DNA from: Terramyces sp. JEL0728 | Lineage: Eukaryota > Chytridiomycota > Chytridiomycetes > Rhizophydiales > Terramycetaceae | Assembly (NCBI GenBank): GCA_027603945.1 | Contig: JADIIU010000046.1 | Coordinates: forward strand, 1 to 64,000 | Direction: 5' to 3' | DNA: 64,000 nucleotides | Shown here: positions 10,253 to 24,739 of the stretch, in pieces | Position numbering within the stretch: position 1 is the first letter of the stretch | Layout of the letters: every line of letters begins with the position of its first letter | Position numbers and translations under genes: made by a program | Notes under the pieces: generated by a model | What the model was told of the DNA's origin: nothing | Database searches by the model: none | The model's input: only the letters and a program-made list of their open reading frames with translations

Positions 10253-12069
10253 ATGCCAAATCAACCTCAACCTCAACAGGAAGCTTCGTTGTGGAGTACA
10301 ATATTAGACAATCTACCCAGAGTGATACTGATTTACTTTGCAGTTAATTTCGTAACTAATAATTTTCTCCAGCCCAAACAAGTTGCTGACCCACAAGGAA
10401 ATACTGCTCCAACAGCTTATAGAGCTCTATGGCCACTTGGCACCGGAATCGATTTTTACTTTTACATTGACACTGCCGAATATCTGACACCGGACTCGCA
10501 ATTAATCTTTGAGAAGCACGGATTGATATTTGGCGATTTCAGTAGCACAGCAACAAAAGAAGTCACGATTCCTTGCGATTCAGTACTTTTCATTAATTTA
10601 GCATCTACAAAATAATGGAAGCTTGTATGCTCATTTCTTTGTTACCAAGGAGGGGGAACGAATCGAGAAGAATAACAATGTTTTGTATTACAAAAAACTG
10701 CTGACTAGATTTCGACCAAGGAAGAAAGTGGTCCACAAAAAGAGCTTGATTGCGGGTGAAGATGCGCCAGAGATAGTGGAAGATAAGGAAGGACCAGTTC
10801 CTATCGTGTCCTACTGGTGGCCAAATATCACTGTAAATCTAGTTGCAACCCATGACCCAATTGCAATGCGTGAACATCCATCCGTGCTAAAGCATCTAAG
10901 AATATCTCAATCCGGACATGAATACTATCCAATTTTTTATCAAAATGATTTCTGGATGCTGACAGATGACCTGGTTGCAATTAATAATACGGTAGAGTCC
11001 TTAAACATGTCCATCGCATTTGGAGCCCAAGAATTCTGGAGGTTCAAGCTTTACAACCAGTTTGAAGAAAGTTTTCGGGTCCAAAATGAAATGATGGGGG
11101 TTGATCAGTCAGAGACCGAGCAGATCAAAGTATAGCTTGTTTAACTTTAGCGGATGTTTATTGATACGAATCCTATCCTTTTGGGTGTTACCATGCTGGT
11201 CTCTCTATTGCACTCTGTGTTTGATTTCCTCGCCTTCAAGAATGGTACACAAAACTAACCCAGACATTAAATTTTGGAACAACAAGAAAGATATGGAGGG
11301 ATTGTCGTTCCGCTCAATTATCGTGAATGTATTCTTTCAAACAATCATCTTTTTATACCTGCTTGATAACGACACTTCCTATATTGTCTTGTTTTCAACT
11401 GGGTCTGGTCTATTAATTGAAATATGGAAAATCAACAAAACAGTGATTGTCAAGAGGAAGAGTGAGTTTCCTTACATTGAGTTTATTGACAGGGTCAAAC
11501 CAAGCAAGCTGGCAGCAAAGACACAAGAATACGACGCACTTGCATTCAAGTACCTTTCTTATGCACTCTTTCCACTAATGGTTGGATACACAATATATTC
11601 AGTAATGTATGAAAAACACAAATCGTGGTACAGTTTCATTCTAGGAACACTTGTAGGATTCGTCTATACATTTGGATTCATCAGCATGACCCCTCAACTA
11701 TTCATTAATTACAAACTTAAATCTGTAGCACACATGCCATGGAAAACATTCATGTACAAAGCATTGAATACGTTTATCGACGATTTGTTTGCATTTGTAA
11801 TCAAGATGCCAATGCTGCACCGATTAGCTTGTTTGCGCGATGATGCTATATTCTTTGTTTACTTGTACCAGAGATGGGTCTATCCTGAAGATAAGAGAAG
11901 AAGAAACGAGTTTGGGCAGGTTGGCGAAGAAGATGTTGATAGCGACGCTGATGAGAAATTGCTGCAAGATGCTGATAAAGTGACTGAAGCGAAAGAGATA
12001 GAATCCAAAGCAGAAGATAGTACGAAAAAAGATAATCTTGTCCAGAGAAAGGGGAAAAAGAAGGAATAA
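10253..12069 (+). CDS. CLPTM1: CLPTM1-family membrane protein
   Basis: Exons 10253-10582, 10602-11129, 11151-11244 and 11264-12069 give 585 residues. The N-terminus has one hydrophobic helix (ILIYFAVNFVTNNF). The middle matches the CLPTM1 luminal domain (NNGSLYAHFFVTKEG, VSYWWPNITVNLV). The C-terminal half has several helices with the strongly conserved LLHSVFDFLAFKND, WNNKKDMEGLSFRSII and FGFISMTPQLFINYKLKSVAHMPW (the last broken by me: FGFISMTPQLF, then INYKLKSVAHMPW). Family members are ER/plasma-membrane proteins that affect receptor trafficking and lipid scrambling. An acidic/basic tail of about 60 residues closes the protein. The gene sits between PAK copies 1 and 2 and converges with copy 2, leaving 19 nt between the stops. 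Confidence 0.92.
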
Positions 12070-12088
12070 AGTAGTAACACATAAATAT

Positions 12089-14000
<1,912 letters not shown>

Positions 14001-14160
14001 TCAAGAAATTGTAAAACGAAAGTGCAATTTGAATTCCTGATTTGGGTTGGTGGCGTTCTTACACAGACAGAAGCCAAAGTAAGGGATTAAGCAGGTCCAG
14101 ATCAGGTGCATATTGAGAGCGGAATTAAACAAAAATGGAATTTATATTGTGAAAAGTTTA

Positions 14161-16276
14161 TTAACGCTTATGCCTCTGCAAAAGCTTTATCAATGAATTT
14201 GGCGGCAGCGAATCTTTTAAAAATGGAAAACGGAGCAACTCCTCGGTAGTAGCTCGTTTAGCTACCTCTACTTCTAAACTGGCATCCAAGAACTTTTTGA
14301 ATTGCGGTGATAATTTTTCAGGGTTTTTTAATGTTGGCGTGCCGTTTGTTGCGATTAGATATAGCGCTTTCAGCGGTTCTTCGTCCAGGTACGGTGGCTC
14401 GCCTTCAATCATTTCGATCGCCATGATTCCTAATGACCACACATCAATCTTTGGCCCGTATTCTTTTTGTTTCACCACCTCTGGTGCCATCCAGTAAGGA
14501 GTACCAACCATAGTGGCCCTCTTTGACTTTTCTGCAGATAGCTGTGCACTGTAACTACAATTAATAACTAGTACCCAAAATCAGTTACTTTGACGGTGCC
14601 GTCTGACCCCAATAAAACATTATCAGACTTGATATCTCTATGAATTACATTCGACGAGTGTAAAAATCGTAATCCTTTGGTCGTCTGATGGTTAAATACA
14701 AGTTACTTCGTTGCAAATAGTTGCTATCTGCGGCTCTGTGATTTTATTCTGCTCAATAATTTCAGTCAGTGTTCCGCCCTCCATCAATTCCATCACAACC
14801 CATAAATCTCCCCTAACAAGAAAAGAGTTTTTGTAATTTATAATATTTGGGTGGGAACTGTTCTTCATTAGATTGATTTCATTAATCAAGTATTCTTTCT
14901 TTTGTTGTGCCGATAAAATCATTTGCTTAATTGCCACTTTTTCATTGGTAGCATTATCTTTTCCAATATACACAGTTCCAGATGCGCCTTGCCCAATCTT
15001 TTTGAGTTTGGTATAGAATTGCGCTGGATCTCCTTTGGTTACAATTTCACCTGTGGATCAATGGAAAATTACCAAGTTTTTCGAGGATTTGCGCATCAGT
15101 CATTTTGACTTTTTCATCCTTTGGCAATTTCTTTCTAGAAATCGGTGTAGATGCTTCAACTGGTTTTTCTTTAATTGGTGGAGCTGGCGGAGGTGCTTCT
15201 TTTGGTGGCAATTTGTCGATTTTTGGAGGTGGAGGTGCTTGTTTTCGCTCAAACTCCTTGTATCTTTCGATATTCCTCTCTCGATCTCTTTTTTCTGCTG
15301 CTTGTCTTTCCCTGTCTCTTCTTTCCCTTTCTTGTGGTCTTTCACGCTCTCTATCTTGATATCCTCTTTCGCGCTCGCTGGGTCTGTCCATTCGTTCCCG
15401 TTCATATTCCGAAGGCCGTTCTCTGAATTCTTGTCTTTCTGGCCGTTCCCTGTCGTATTCATTTGGCCGTTCCCTGTATTCCTGTGTCCTTTTTCCAGGT
15501 TCCTGATACTCTGTAGTTCTACCTCCAAACGGCAAGTTTTGAGTTCTGCTGTCGTAATTCGGGCTTTTTTGAGGTGGTTTTGGTAATTCCTGCCTAAATG
15601 CCTAAAATAAATATATAAATACGTTCATATCATATGTGGATTTTGACGCTGGTACTTGGTTTGGTAATGGTGTAGTATTATACCTCGATCCTGTTGAAGG
15701 AGGGGCCAAATATGGCTCAGAATCTCCTCTTGGCAAAACTGGTGATGCCATAAAATTCTCTGAATAAAACTCCAGTACATCAAACACTGCTTGCGGATTC
15801 ATAGTCATTTCCTCTTGTGTAATATTTGACGTTTGCAACAATGCCCTCCATTCATTTGGCAGTCCTGTGAATCCACCGTTGGTACTGTCAAACCCAACAT
15901 GCACATTATGTGAGAAATTCGTAACTGAGCTTCCTAATGGGGATCTGTTGTATATATCGTCCTTTGATAAGTTTCGAAACTACCTGCCACGAGTATAACT
16001 CCTCATCGCTCTTGAGCGCAAAATAATAGGTCTTATCTCTGGTCACTAATTCTAAACAATATGGCTGTAAATCGATACGCTCTACTTTTTCCAATTCTTT
16101 GAGGAATATCAATATTAAAGGTGATTGCGAGGTCTCCAATTAAAAAGATTTACTTCATTCTTGTACACTGTCAATATGTGTTCCTTCAGTACAATCCATC
16201 GCTTTGTCCACAGGAATGATCGCAGACCCTCTTCCTTGACTTTTACGTAGCCTTGTCGTACAACAAAGCTATTCAT
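14161..16276 (-). CDS. PAK/Cla4-type kinase, copy 3, with degenerate CRIB and RE-rich linker
   Basis: Seven exons (minus): 16154-16276, 15984-16133, 15623-15961, 15073-15601, 14707-15050, 14575-14684 and 14161-14554, giving 662 residues. PH domain about 1-91, kinase from about 392 ([31 protein letters not shown]). The CRIB region reads [15 protein letters not shown]: the conserved I-S-x-P start is missing while the F-x-H-x-x-H-V-G core stays, so GTPase binding may be altered. The linker holds a long Arg/Glu/Asp repeat tract (about 15250-15530) followed by [13 protein letters not shown] and [11 protein letters not shown], which look like SH3 ligands. The second intron lies at SWQ|DDIY, a position no other copy uses. 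Confidence 0.91.
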
Positions 16277-16653
16277 TTTTTAGGAATTTTTTCGGCGCTG
16301 AAAATTCTCAGCCTTTCACCCTTTGCTAAAGCCAAACGAAAATATAGGCTCACCATTGCTTGTGGGATAAAATAAGGGAGCTGTCTTATTGCGTGGGATT
16401 GCAGAACTGCAATCCAAGAACTGGTTCGCTATCTGCCTATCATTGTGCTTATCGGAAGCCTTAACCAAACGACCAGATAGCTATTGTTTTAATCCAGCAT
16501 TCTGCGGGATGCACATGTGTAGAATATCGCAAAGATGCCCGCATTCCTAAACATTGCAGACCAGATGTGTAAATCCACCACTCTTGACGGCGCGTGTCCA
16601 TTGATTGCACAACTACTTTGCCAAACGATTAAGAAACAATTACAAGAAATTTA
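16277..16653. other. intergenic, PAK copy 4 end to PAK copy 3 start
   Basis: No gene is supported in these 377 nt. A near-perfect inverted repeat at 16396-16415 (GGATTGCAG, two bases, CTGCAATCC) could form a tight hairpin. The part next to 16277 should hold the promoter of copy 3. Confidence 0.5.
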
Positions 16654-18722
16654 TTATTTACCCACTCTTTTAAGAAACAGCTTTGATAAACTGCTCGGAG
16701 GCGGAGAATCTTTCAAAAACGGATATAGCAACAACTCTTCAGTGCTCGCCCTTTCGTCGGCATTGACAACAAGACACACATCAAGAAACTTTCGTAGTGC
16801 TGGCGACACTTTGGGATTCTTTAGTGTTGGAGTTCCATTCGTAACAATCAGGAAAAGTGCTTTGACTGGATCTTCGCTGAAATATGGCGGTTCGCCATCA
16901 ATCATTTCAATAGTCATGATGCCCAGCGACCACACATCAATTTTTGGCCCATACTGTTTGGACTGAACCACTTCTGGTGCCATCCAGTACGCTGTGCCTA
17001 GCATGGTAGCTCTCTTGTTTCTTTCATTGGTCAGTTTTGCCGAATATCCAAAATCAGTGACTTTGACAGCACCGTCTGTGCCTAAAAGGATGTTGTCTGA
17101 TTTAATGTCTCGATGGATAATTTCACAATCGTGCAGGTATTTCAATCCTTTGGTAGACTATAATTAACTCTGTATTACTTCTTTACAGATTGTGGCAATG
17201 AAAGGTTCAGTTAATTGCACTTGCTCCATAATCTCAGTCAATGTACCGCCATCCATCAATTCCATAATAACACACAGGTCGCTCTTTACCAAGAACGCAT
17301 CTTTGAAATTGATGATATTTGGATGTGAGAGTTTCTTCATGAGATTGATTTCACTAATGAGATATTCTTTTTTAGGCTGCATTGCAAATATCATTTGTTT
17401 GATTGCCACTTTTTCATTGGTAAGATTGTCCTTGCCGATATATACTGTCCCAGATGCACCTTGGCCAATCTTTTTTAATTTCGTATAAAACATTGCTGGG
17501 TCTCCTTTCGTCACCATTTCCGCTACTATTAGTATTATCTACCAAGCTTCTCTAGAATTTGACTGTCCGTCATGGCTAATTTATCCTTCTTTGGCAATTT
17601 CTTGCGGATGCTGCCGGATGGCGGGGTGACAATCTTTTCTTTAATTGGCGGCGGAGGTGGAACTTCAAGATTGGTATTGATTTTAAGGGGGATCTTTCTT
17701 GGAATAGCCTTTGAATGCTTTTCGATATTAGTTTCTTGGTCCAGCTTCATGATATTTTTCTCATTTTCAACCCTGTCAAGTGGCCGTTCTGTGTATTGCC
17801 GTTCATTTGGAATCCTTTCCAGTGTTCTTTCTTGAAGATAACGGTCATCTGGCAGTCTCTCTAAATTATTTCTTTTCAGCGTTGGTCTGTCTCTTTCTCG
17901 GTGTCTTTCCACGGATCGTTCCCTATGTCTGTCAATAGACCTTTCCCTGCGTCGTTCAAGAGTATTTTCACGCTCTTCGGCCCTATTTTCTCGATCTTCG
18001 TACTTGTATGTATCCTTCTCCACATACCTAGAGCTCGTTTTAGTTGGTTCTTTGTAGGTGGTAACACGGCCATCAAATGGCATATTTAGGCTATCTCTAA
18101 AAGGCGGCAGTTCCTGTCTAATCGGCTACATTATGCAAAAAATACTGTTAAATCATACGCAGCGGAAACCGGGCTGTACTTTGGATACCTTGGTGAAGGA
18201 TGGGGAGATTCCTGTTCCTTTTTGATAAAGTTTTCAGAATAAAATTCAAGCACGTCATACACAGCTTTAGGGTGGTTATCAATTTCTTCTTTAGTTAGAC
18301 TAGATGCTTGTAACAGTGCCCTCCATTCATTTGGCAATCCTGTAAATCCCCCATTTGCAGTGTCGAAGCCGACATGGACATTGTGGGTAAAATTTGACGG
18401 TTCTGATATCCCCAATGGCGATAAATTGTAGATTTGATCAAGCCAATGGTACAATTCGCTGTCACTTGCGCATGAAAAGTAGTAGGATCTGTCCCTTGTG
18501 CTGAGCTCGATGCAATATGGTTGTAGATCAATTCGCTCCACCTTTTCCAAATCCTTGAGCATAATTACAATTATAGGGTTGCTTGAAGCCTCGTCAAATA
18601 TCAAATACCTTGTTTTTATATACTATAATAGCGCTCTCTTTTAGCACAATCCAACGTTTTGGCCATAAAAATGATCGCAGCCCGTCCTCCTTTACCTTGA
18701 GAAACCCTTCATCGACATTCAT
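16654..18722 (-). CDS. PAK/Cla4-type kinase, copy 4, with RE-rich linker
   Basis: Five exons (minus): 18609-18722, 18146-18589, 17543-18125, 17179-17522 and 16654-17157, giving 662 residues. The PH domain and CRIB ([14 protein letters not shown]) are encoded in one exon, so the intron found near the PH/CRIB border in six copies is absent, as is the DFG intron of its neighbour copy 3. The linker has an Arg/Glu/Asp/His repeat tract like copy 3 and then [10 protein letters not shown]. The kinase starts near residue 392 ([37 protein letters not shown]). Sequence similarity of PH, linker and kinase makes copies 3 and 4 sister duplicates. The frame is open upstream of the chosen ATG for about 55 codons, but the chosen ATG matches the other copies. 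Confidence 0.91.
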
Positions 18723-19277
18723 TTTCCAAGCTTTTTGAATTTTTTTAACGAACTTTAACTTGAGGGATCTGGGGGGCTCGGCTTTATTGCGGACAAAATA
18801 CAATAGACAAAAACGATTTTTGGAAATAAACAAAATTTTGTAATTGAAATGGGTCAGGGTTGCAAATTCACTCTGCTTTGATTCCACTATTTGGTAATTT
18901 TCGCTGTCTGTGCACCATCTTTCGGCACACTAGAATTAACGCTGGTTCTTTATGTGCACTTTAATTGTATGCAAAAGCGCGCGTAATACGAATAGAATGT
19001 TTGGCGTTGTACTTGTAAGCGCTCTGTTTGGGATTTCACGAAACAAGATAAATTCAGACAATATAGGCTCAAGTGGATATTTTTGATACACAGATTTCGA
19101 TTGTCGAATACGATTCTGCGGATTGCTTTGGTCAACCGTTGGTAGTGTCCGAGAGTTTACCAAGATCTAATGTAATTGATAATTTATGCTGTATAAATTA
19201 ATTTGCTTGTAATTGTGAGTATTGAGAATAGGGTTAGGGTACTTTGAGAATAGCCAACAATCAAGATTAGGAATATA
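18723..19277. other. intergenic, PAK copy 5 end to PAK copy 4 start
   Basis: These 555 nt are the longest gap within the PAK array. On the minus strand a frame without an ATG (about 19163 to 18939) reads protein-like, for example RQSKSVYQKYPLEP, and ends next to an intron-like acceptor TTAATTCTAG at 18930-18939; beyond it the frame is open into the copy 4 start. An extra 5' exon or an unrelated small gene is possible but not supported. Two TTAGGG-like words at 19219-19230 are too few to be telomeric. Confidence 0.3.
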
Positions 19278-21776
19278 TTAGTTTCTATTTGGTTTACGAG
19301 CCATTTTAGCCAACGATGTCACCGGAGGTGCTTCCTTTAGAATATCAACTTCAACAAGATCGCTACTACTGATACGTTTGTCTACATTAACCTCCAGGCA
19401 TTTATAAAGTAAATCTTGAAGTTCTGGCGAGTACTTTTCGATATTCTTGATCTTTGGCGCTCCGTTAGTAACAATTAGGTAAATTGCTCTCACAAAGTCT
19501 TCTTCCAGGTACGGCGGCTGGCCATCTACCATTTCTACCACCACTATACCAAATGACCATATGTCTATTTTGTTGCAGTAGCCTTGTCCTTTATGTTTGA
19601 TCACTTCTGGAGCCATCCAATATGCTGTACCGGCCAGTGTCTCTCTCTTTGAATCATCAGTCTCCAGTTTCGCTGAAAAGCCAAAATCTATTAGTTTGAC
19701 TGTTCCTTTGGATCCTAGAAGAATATTATCTGATTTGATGTCCCTGTGTATAATGTTACACTCGTGCAGGAATTTGATCCCCTTGGCAGTCTAATTGTTA
19801 GTTAAATGTACTTCATAGCAAATTGTCCGCATATTTTCTTCAGTCAAGATATAGTTCTCAATGATATCATTCAATGGCCCGCCTTCCATCAATTCCAGAA
19901 TAATCCATAAATCCCCCTGAAGGTAATAAGAATCGATATAATTGACGACATTTGGATGCTTTAAAGCTTTTAGCATCAGCAATTCTTCAACTACATTTTC
20001 CTTGTATTTTTGTTCGTGTAGAACCATTTGCTTGAGTGCATACTCCTGCCCAGTATCATTCTTTTTGGCAATAAAGACTTTGGAAGAAGCACCACGTCCA
20101 ATCGGCTTTACTTTGGTATACAATAGTGTGGGATTACCCTCCGAAACCATACTTTCTAAAATAAGCAATGAGTTACCAATCTTTTTCAATAACTCTTCAT
20201 CCGAGAGTGTAGTCAAGTCCCGTGCTGTGACATTTTGGTATTCAAAATTGGCAACAAAATCGTTTGCCACCTCGGTTTTAATTGTTAGGATTGGCTTCTT
20301 GTCTACTAGTGGTATTTCGATAATCTTTTCTATTGGGGTTTCGGGTGCCTGTTCAACATCTAATTGCGAGATATTAATTGCCAGTTTTTTTGGTTTCGAA
20401 ATTGTGGATTCTGTAATTGTATCCAGAGTTGATTTGGGAATTGCTGCTTGTTCGATTACCTCTGTCTGAATAGGGACTGTCAATAGGTCCTCTGAAGGTA
20501 TTTTAATCAATTTAATTTCTTCTGGGGCAGAATTTGGTGTGCCGCTCACTGGATTTGAAGAATTGACCACTGTTGGATTGCTGAGAACAGGATTTGCATG
20601 CAACACAAGATTTGGAGTCGCAATTGCTGAATTTGGAGTAGTTGCAAATGGTTTTGAAAATTCGAGCGGTGCAGTTGCCTGAGTGATGCTGGCTTTACGT
20701 TTTGGAATTTGCTTAATTGGTGGGATTTGTGGAGGAATCTGATTAGGGAGTGAAAGAATCTGATTAGGGACTGGAGGCAGCTTTTCTTTTGCTGGACTTG
20801 CAACAGGTTTTCTGTTTGGTGATATTGGATATTGCGCAACCAAATCTGGCGAGCTTGTCCAAGTATCAATCAAAGTAACACCAGATGATTTTGGAGACAG
20901 ACTAACATCACTCGAATACTTTCTCAGTTCATTTGCATCAATCGATTTCCTAGGCAGCTGAATTTGAATTTTTTGTGAATGCTTTTCTGATTTGTGACGG
21001 TGCAAGTTCATCCCTTCCAAACTAGACGGAATAGGGGGATTTGGTGGTCCTATATCTATTGTATTATTTCTATTCTTTTTAGAAAATATTCCTGACTCTG
21101 AAAAAGACTGCGTTGAAGCGAATTTCGACAGCTGTTTCTTTGGATATGCCAGTCCCTTCAGTTAACAATAATTACATGGGTTACGGTATCCAGCAAATAC
21201 TTTGTTGCGCTTGGGCTCTTTTGAGGTGGTGAAGTAGGTGCCCGCATTTCCTGCGTGTAATAATCCAAAAACTCCATTGTTTCTCTAACCGCCTGCGGAT
21301 GCTTGGTGATATCTTCCTGTGTAAGTTTGGATGTGTTGAGGACGCTCGACCAAGCATTTGGCAGCCCCACCACCTCCTGATTGGTATTAACACCTACATG
21401 CAGGTTGTGCGAGAAATTCGTTGGTGGTGAGATTCCTTTTTGTGAGCGGATATATCTAGCGTCAGTGAAAAAGTACAATTCATCCAGCCAGCAATAAACT
21501 TCATTGTCGTCCTTGAACGAAATATGGTATACTTTATCCCGGGTTACCAATTCCAAACAATACAGATAAGTGTCCGTTCTTTCTACTTTTTCTAATTCCG
21601 CCAAAAATACAATCAAGGTCAGTGAGTTGGATGTCTAATTAAATTTAATGTACCTCGCTCTTGTATAACGTCAGGACATTTTCCTGCAGGACCAGCCATC
21701 TTTTCGACCATAGAAAAGACCTCAGCCCGTCTTCTTTGAACCGGCAAGGGCCTTCTCTGATGACTTGCGAATTCAT
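19278..21776 (-). CDS. PAK/Cla4-type kinase, copy 5, long linker
   Basis: Six exons (minus): 21654-21776, 21477-21634, 21176-21455, 20177-21155, 19812-20155 and 19278-19790, giving 798 residues, the longest copy. PH about 1-92, CRIB ISPPTNFSHNLHVG, then a linker of about 330 residues rich in Pro, Ser, Ile and Lys with PPNPPIPS and IPPQIPPIKQIPKRK. The kinase starts near 525: GRGASSKVF lacks the third glycine of GxGxxG, but [17 protein letters not shown] and APE are intact. Two of the introns (20156-20176 and 21456-21476) are 21 nt long with no in-frame stop, so the unspliced frame reads straight through; they are placed from paralogue alignment and restore ELYIRSQ and KKIESMVSEG. Confidence 0.88.
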
Positions 21777-22244
21777 AAAAGGATAGCAAAAATTCTCTGT
21801 TGAATTCCTTTTGGATTTCACTGTTACACAGAAGCGCCTCGTTGTAACTTAAGATGCGATAAATGGGTGACAACCAGCTACCATGAGACCACAACAAGCC
21901 GTTACTAATCACCTGAGCTTGTTCATTCCAGGCGGTCAAATAGTCGCTGTGATCTCTACTATAAATTTCAATTTTGCAATATGAAACAACTAAAAGGTGT
22001 TTCATTACGAAAATTTCCGCATTTGATGAATATACTTTGCCGGTTGTTTGAAAAAGGAAAGTTGGATTTGTAAACCAGCCAGAAGGTCTGTGTCTTGCTT
22101 TCCAATCACCATTCAGGCTATTTTATCTGGTGAGGATGATCACTGGCAAATTCAGTATATGCTACAAGAAGCGCGCTGGTTCAATTTCATCACAGCCGAA
22201 AGCTGGAAATTAAGTGTTATATTAAGCTTCAAAATAAATACAAG
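21777..22244. other. intergenic, PAK copy 6 end to PAK copy 5 start
   Basis: No gene is supported in these 468 nt. On the minus strand an open frame from an ATG at 22005 runs past the copy 5 start in another phase; it matches nothing recognised and conflicts with the PAK model, so it is treated as chance. The promoter of copy 5 should lie here. Confidence 0.4.
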
Positions 22245-24739
22245 TCATTTCTTGGAGGATCGTAAAAGCTGTGCAAGACTGAATGGATGGTCAGAGTTTT
22301 TAATGATTGGAATATCCAATATTTCGGCTGCACTAGCTCTTTTGGAAACTTCAACCTCCAAACATCTGTCCAGCAAGTACATCATGTTCTTGGATATGCT
22401 TTTTGCGTTTTTCAGTGCTGGTTTGCCATTTGTAGCTATAAGGTAAATGGCTTTTAGCGCATCTTCATCCATATACGGCGGCTCGCCATCAATCATTTCT
22501 ACAATCATTATCCCAAGCGACCAAATATCAATCTTATTTCCGTATCCGCGTCCTTTTGTTTTTACTACCTCTGGCGCCATCCAGTACGGTGTGCCGACCA
22601 TTGTTGCCCTTTTCGATCGTTCATCAGTAAGCTTGGCACAGTATCCAAAATCGGTGATTTTCACATTCCCTCTTGCATCTAATAGAATGTTGTCGGATTT
22701 GATGTCTCTGTGAATAATATTTCGCTCATGCAAAAAGTGCAGTCCTTTGCAAGTCTATAATTAAGCAAAAGTACTTCTCTGCAAATCGTTGCTATTTGCG
22801 CTTCTGTCAATGCATTCTTTTCTATAATGATATTAAGCGCTCCTCCTTCCATGAAATCCAGCACAATCCATAATTCGCCGTTTAAAAAGAATGAATCTTG
22901 GTAGTTGATGATGTTTGGATGTTTGGTGGTCTTTAAAACACTCAATTCTTCAATTAAATACTCTTTTTTCGTCTGATCGGCCAGAACCATTTGTTTAATT
23001 GCTACAATTTGCTGTGTTCTGTTTTCTCTGGCAACAAATACATTTGCTGACGCACCACGGCCAATTCTTTTAAGCTTGGTGTACAAAAAGTTTGGATCTC
23101 CACTAGAGGCAATTTTTTCTAAATTAGCGGGCAGCATACCTAATTTGGTAATGATTTGAGCGTCAGAATACTTTGGCGTTGATGCTTTCTTCTTTGGTAT
23201 CCCACTGGCAGCAGGCGATTTAGGTGTGCTGTCTTTTGGAGGAACAGGAGGAACTTGCTCAACCCCGCTCTGATTGGGCGATGTGTCTTCTTTTTTTTCC
23301 AATGATACACTATACTGAGAACTTTTAGTAGATGGATTGGTTCGCAGCGATTGACTATCCTTGTAATCCTTTGATTTGTGTCTGTTTTCCTCAAATCCAG
23401 CTGTCTTTTGGTTAATGTCGTTTCCAGCATGGTGGCCAAGGCTAGAAATGGGAGATTTAATCAGCGGCGAAGCTGGTGCTTTTTTACCATCGTCATAAGG
23501 AGACACAAGTATTGAATATTTGGAATAAGATTCGGTTTGGGGCGATCCAAATGGAGAAGTAACTGATTCTATTTTAGATCTATGGATAGCAGCGAGATTC
23601 AACGCAGGCCGCACTTCAAATCTACTGTGTGGTCCTCGTGCCGATACAATAGGCGAATTTGCAGCTGACTTTGACATTTCAGAAGCAGAATCGTTTTTTA
23701 AAGACACTATTGTTAATGAAAATCACTTTCAAAATTCAAGTTGTCTCTAGGCGAGTTTGATGATTTGGTAGAGTTTTGCGATCCCAGCCCAATTGTTTGA
23801 AGGTTCAGCTGCGAAAAATATGGCCGTTTTGTGTCATTAGGTGTTCTTTCCTTTTCGTTATACAGCGAAGTTTGTGATGTGTGGAGCGCTCTGTTTGACG
23901 ATTGGCCTCTTGCTGGAACAGGAAGACTTTGGGGACCTTGTTTAAACATTGGACTTTGGAGAGCTGGAGAATTTGTATTTCCATAATCTGCCCTTGGTGA
24001 TGAAAGCTCTAATGGCGACTAAATTAGTCCAAATTACAATTAAATTGTCAGCGGATTTGGCATATTCATGGCCATAAGGACTTTTCCTGCCCAACAAGCT
24101 TGGGCTTTTTGGTATATCAATATCCAGCTTATCAACAGACCTATTAGATTCGTTTCCGTGCGGACTCTTCCTCCCCAGCATATTTGGGCTTTTCGGAACT
24201 TCCGGTTCAACTGGTGAAGGTAGCAAATTCTCTGTATAAAATTCCAACACATCAAGGATGGCTCTAGGATGTTTCTCTACATCCTCTTGCGTGATGTTCG
24301 AAGCATCCAAAAGGTTACTCCATGCTGCCGGCAATCCAGTAAACTTTCCATTGTGCGAATCGAATCCAACATGTATATGATGCATAAAATTCGTTGGTGA
24401 TGATATTCCAAGTGGAGAGCGGATATAACTACATTAGTTTAATTGTACATTTCGTCTATCCAGTCGTAAACCTCCATGTCCGATTTGAAACTCAGGTAAA
24501 TCGTCTTGTCCTTTGTTGATATTTCTATGCAAAACGGCTGCGTATCCCTTCGCTCGCATCTTTCTATTTCATTCAGGTGGATGGCTATTAACGGGGTTTG
24601 CGAAGACTTTATCAGTTTAAATTACCTCTGACTTGTTGACTGTTAGGACTTTTTGGTATAGGACCAGCCATCGTTTTGTCCATAGAAATGACCGCAGTTT
24701 GTCCTCTTTTATTTTGCAATAGCCTTGTTTTATAGACAT
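22245..24739 (-). CDS. PAK/Cla4-type kinase, copy 6, long linker
   Basis: Seven exons (minus): 24626-24739, 24449-24606, 24038-24428, 23727-24018, 23140-23706, 22775-23118 and 22245-22754, giving 791 residues. PH about 1-90, [18 protein letters not shown], then a linker of about 320 residues rich in Ser-Pro with two copies of KSP(N/S)(M/L)LGRKSP and the proline motif [14 protein letters not shown]. The kinase from about 519 has GRGASANVF (third glycine replaced), [20 protein letters not shown]. It shares the DE(I/L)|Y intron position (phase 2) with copy 5, supporting a common origin. The intron at 23119-23139 is 21 nt and stop-free. Many SP sites suggest phosphorylation by proline-directed kinases, an inference. 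Confidence 0.88.

Noticed and set aside
15035..15586. Long plus-strand frame opposite the PAK copy 3 linker
   Set aside because: It is the antisense of an Arg/Glu-rich repeat and gives a Phe/Ser/Trp low-complexity product; the minus-strand reading continues known PAK exons.
19214..19232. TTAGGG-like words suggesting an internal telomeric tract
   Set aside because: Only about two imperfect copies, between two members of a gene array; expected by chance.
21619..22005. Minus-strand frame of 128 codons over the PAK copy 5 start
   Set aside because: It overlaps the first PH exon in a different phase; the PAK phase is fixed by alignment with seven paralogues.
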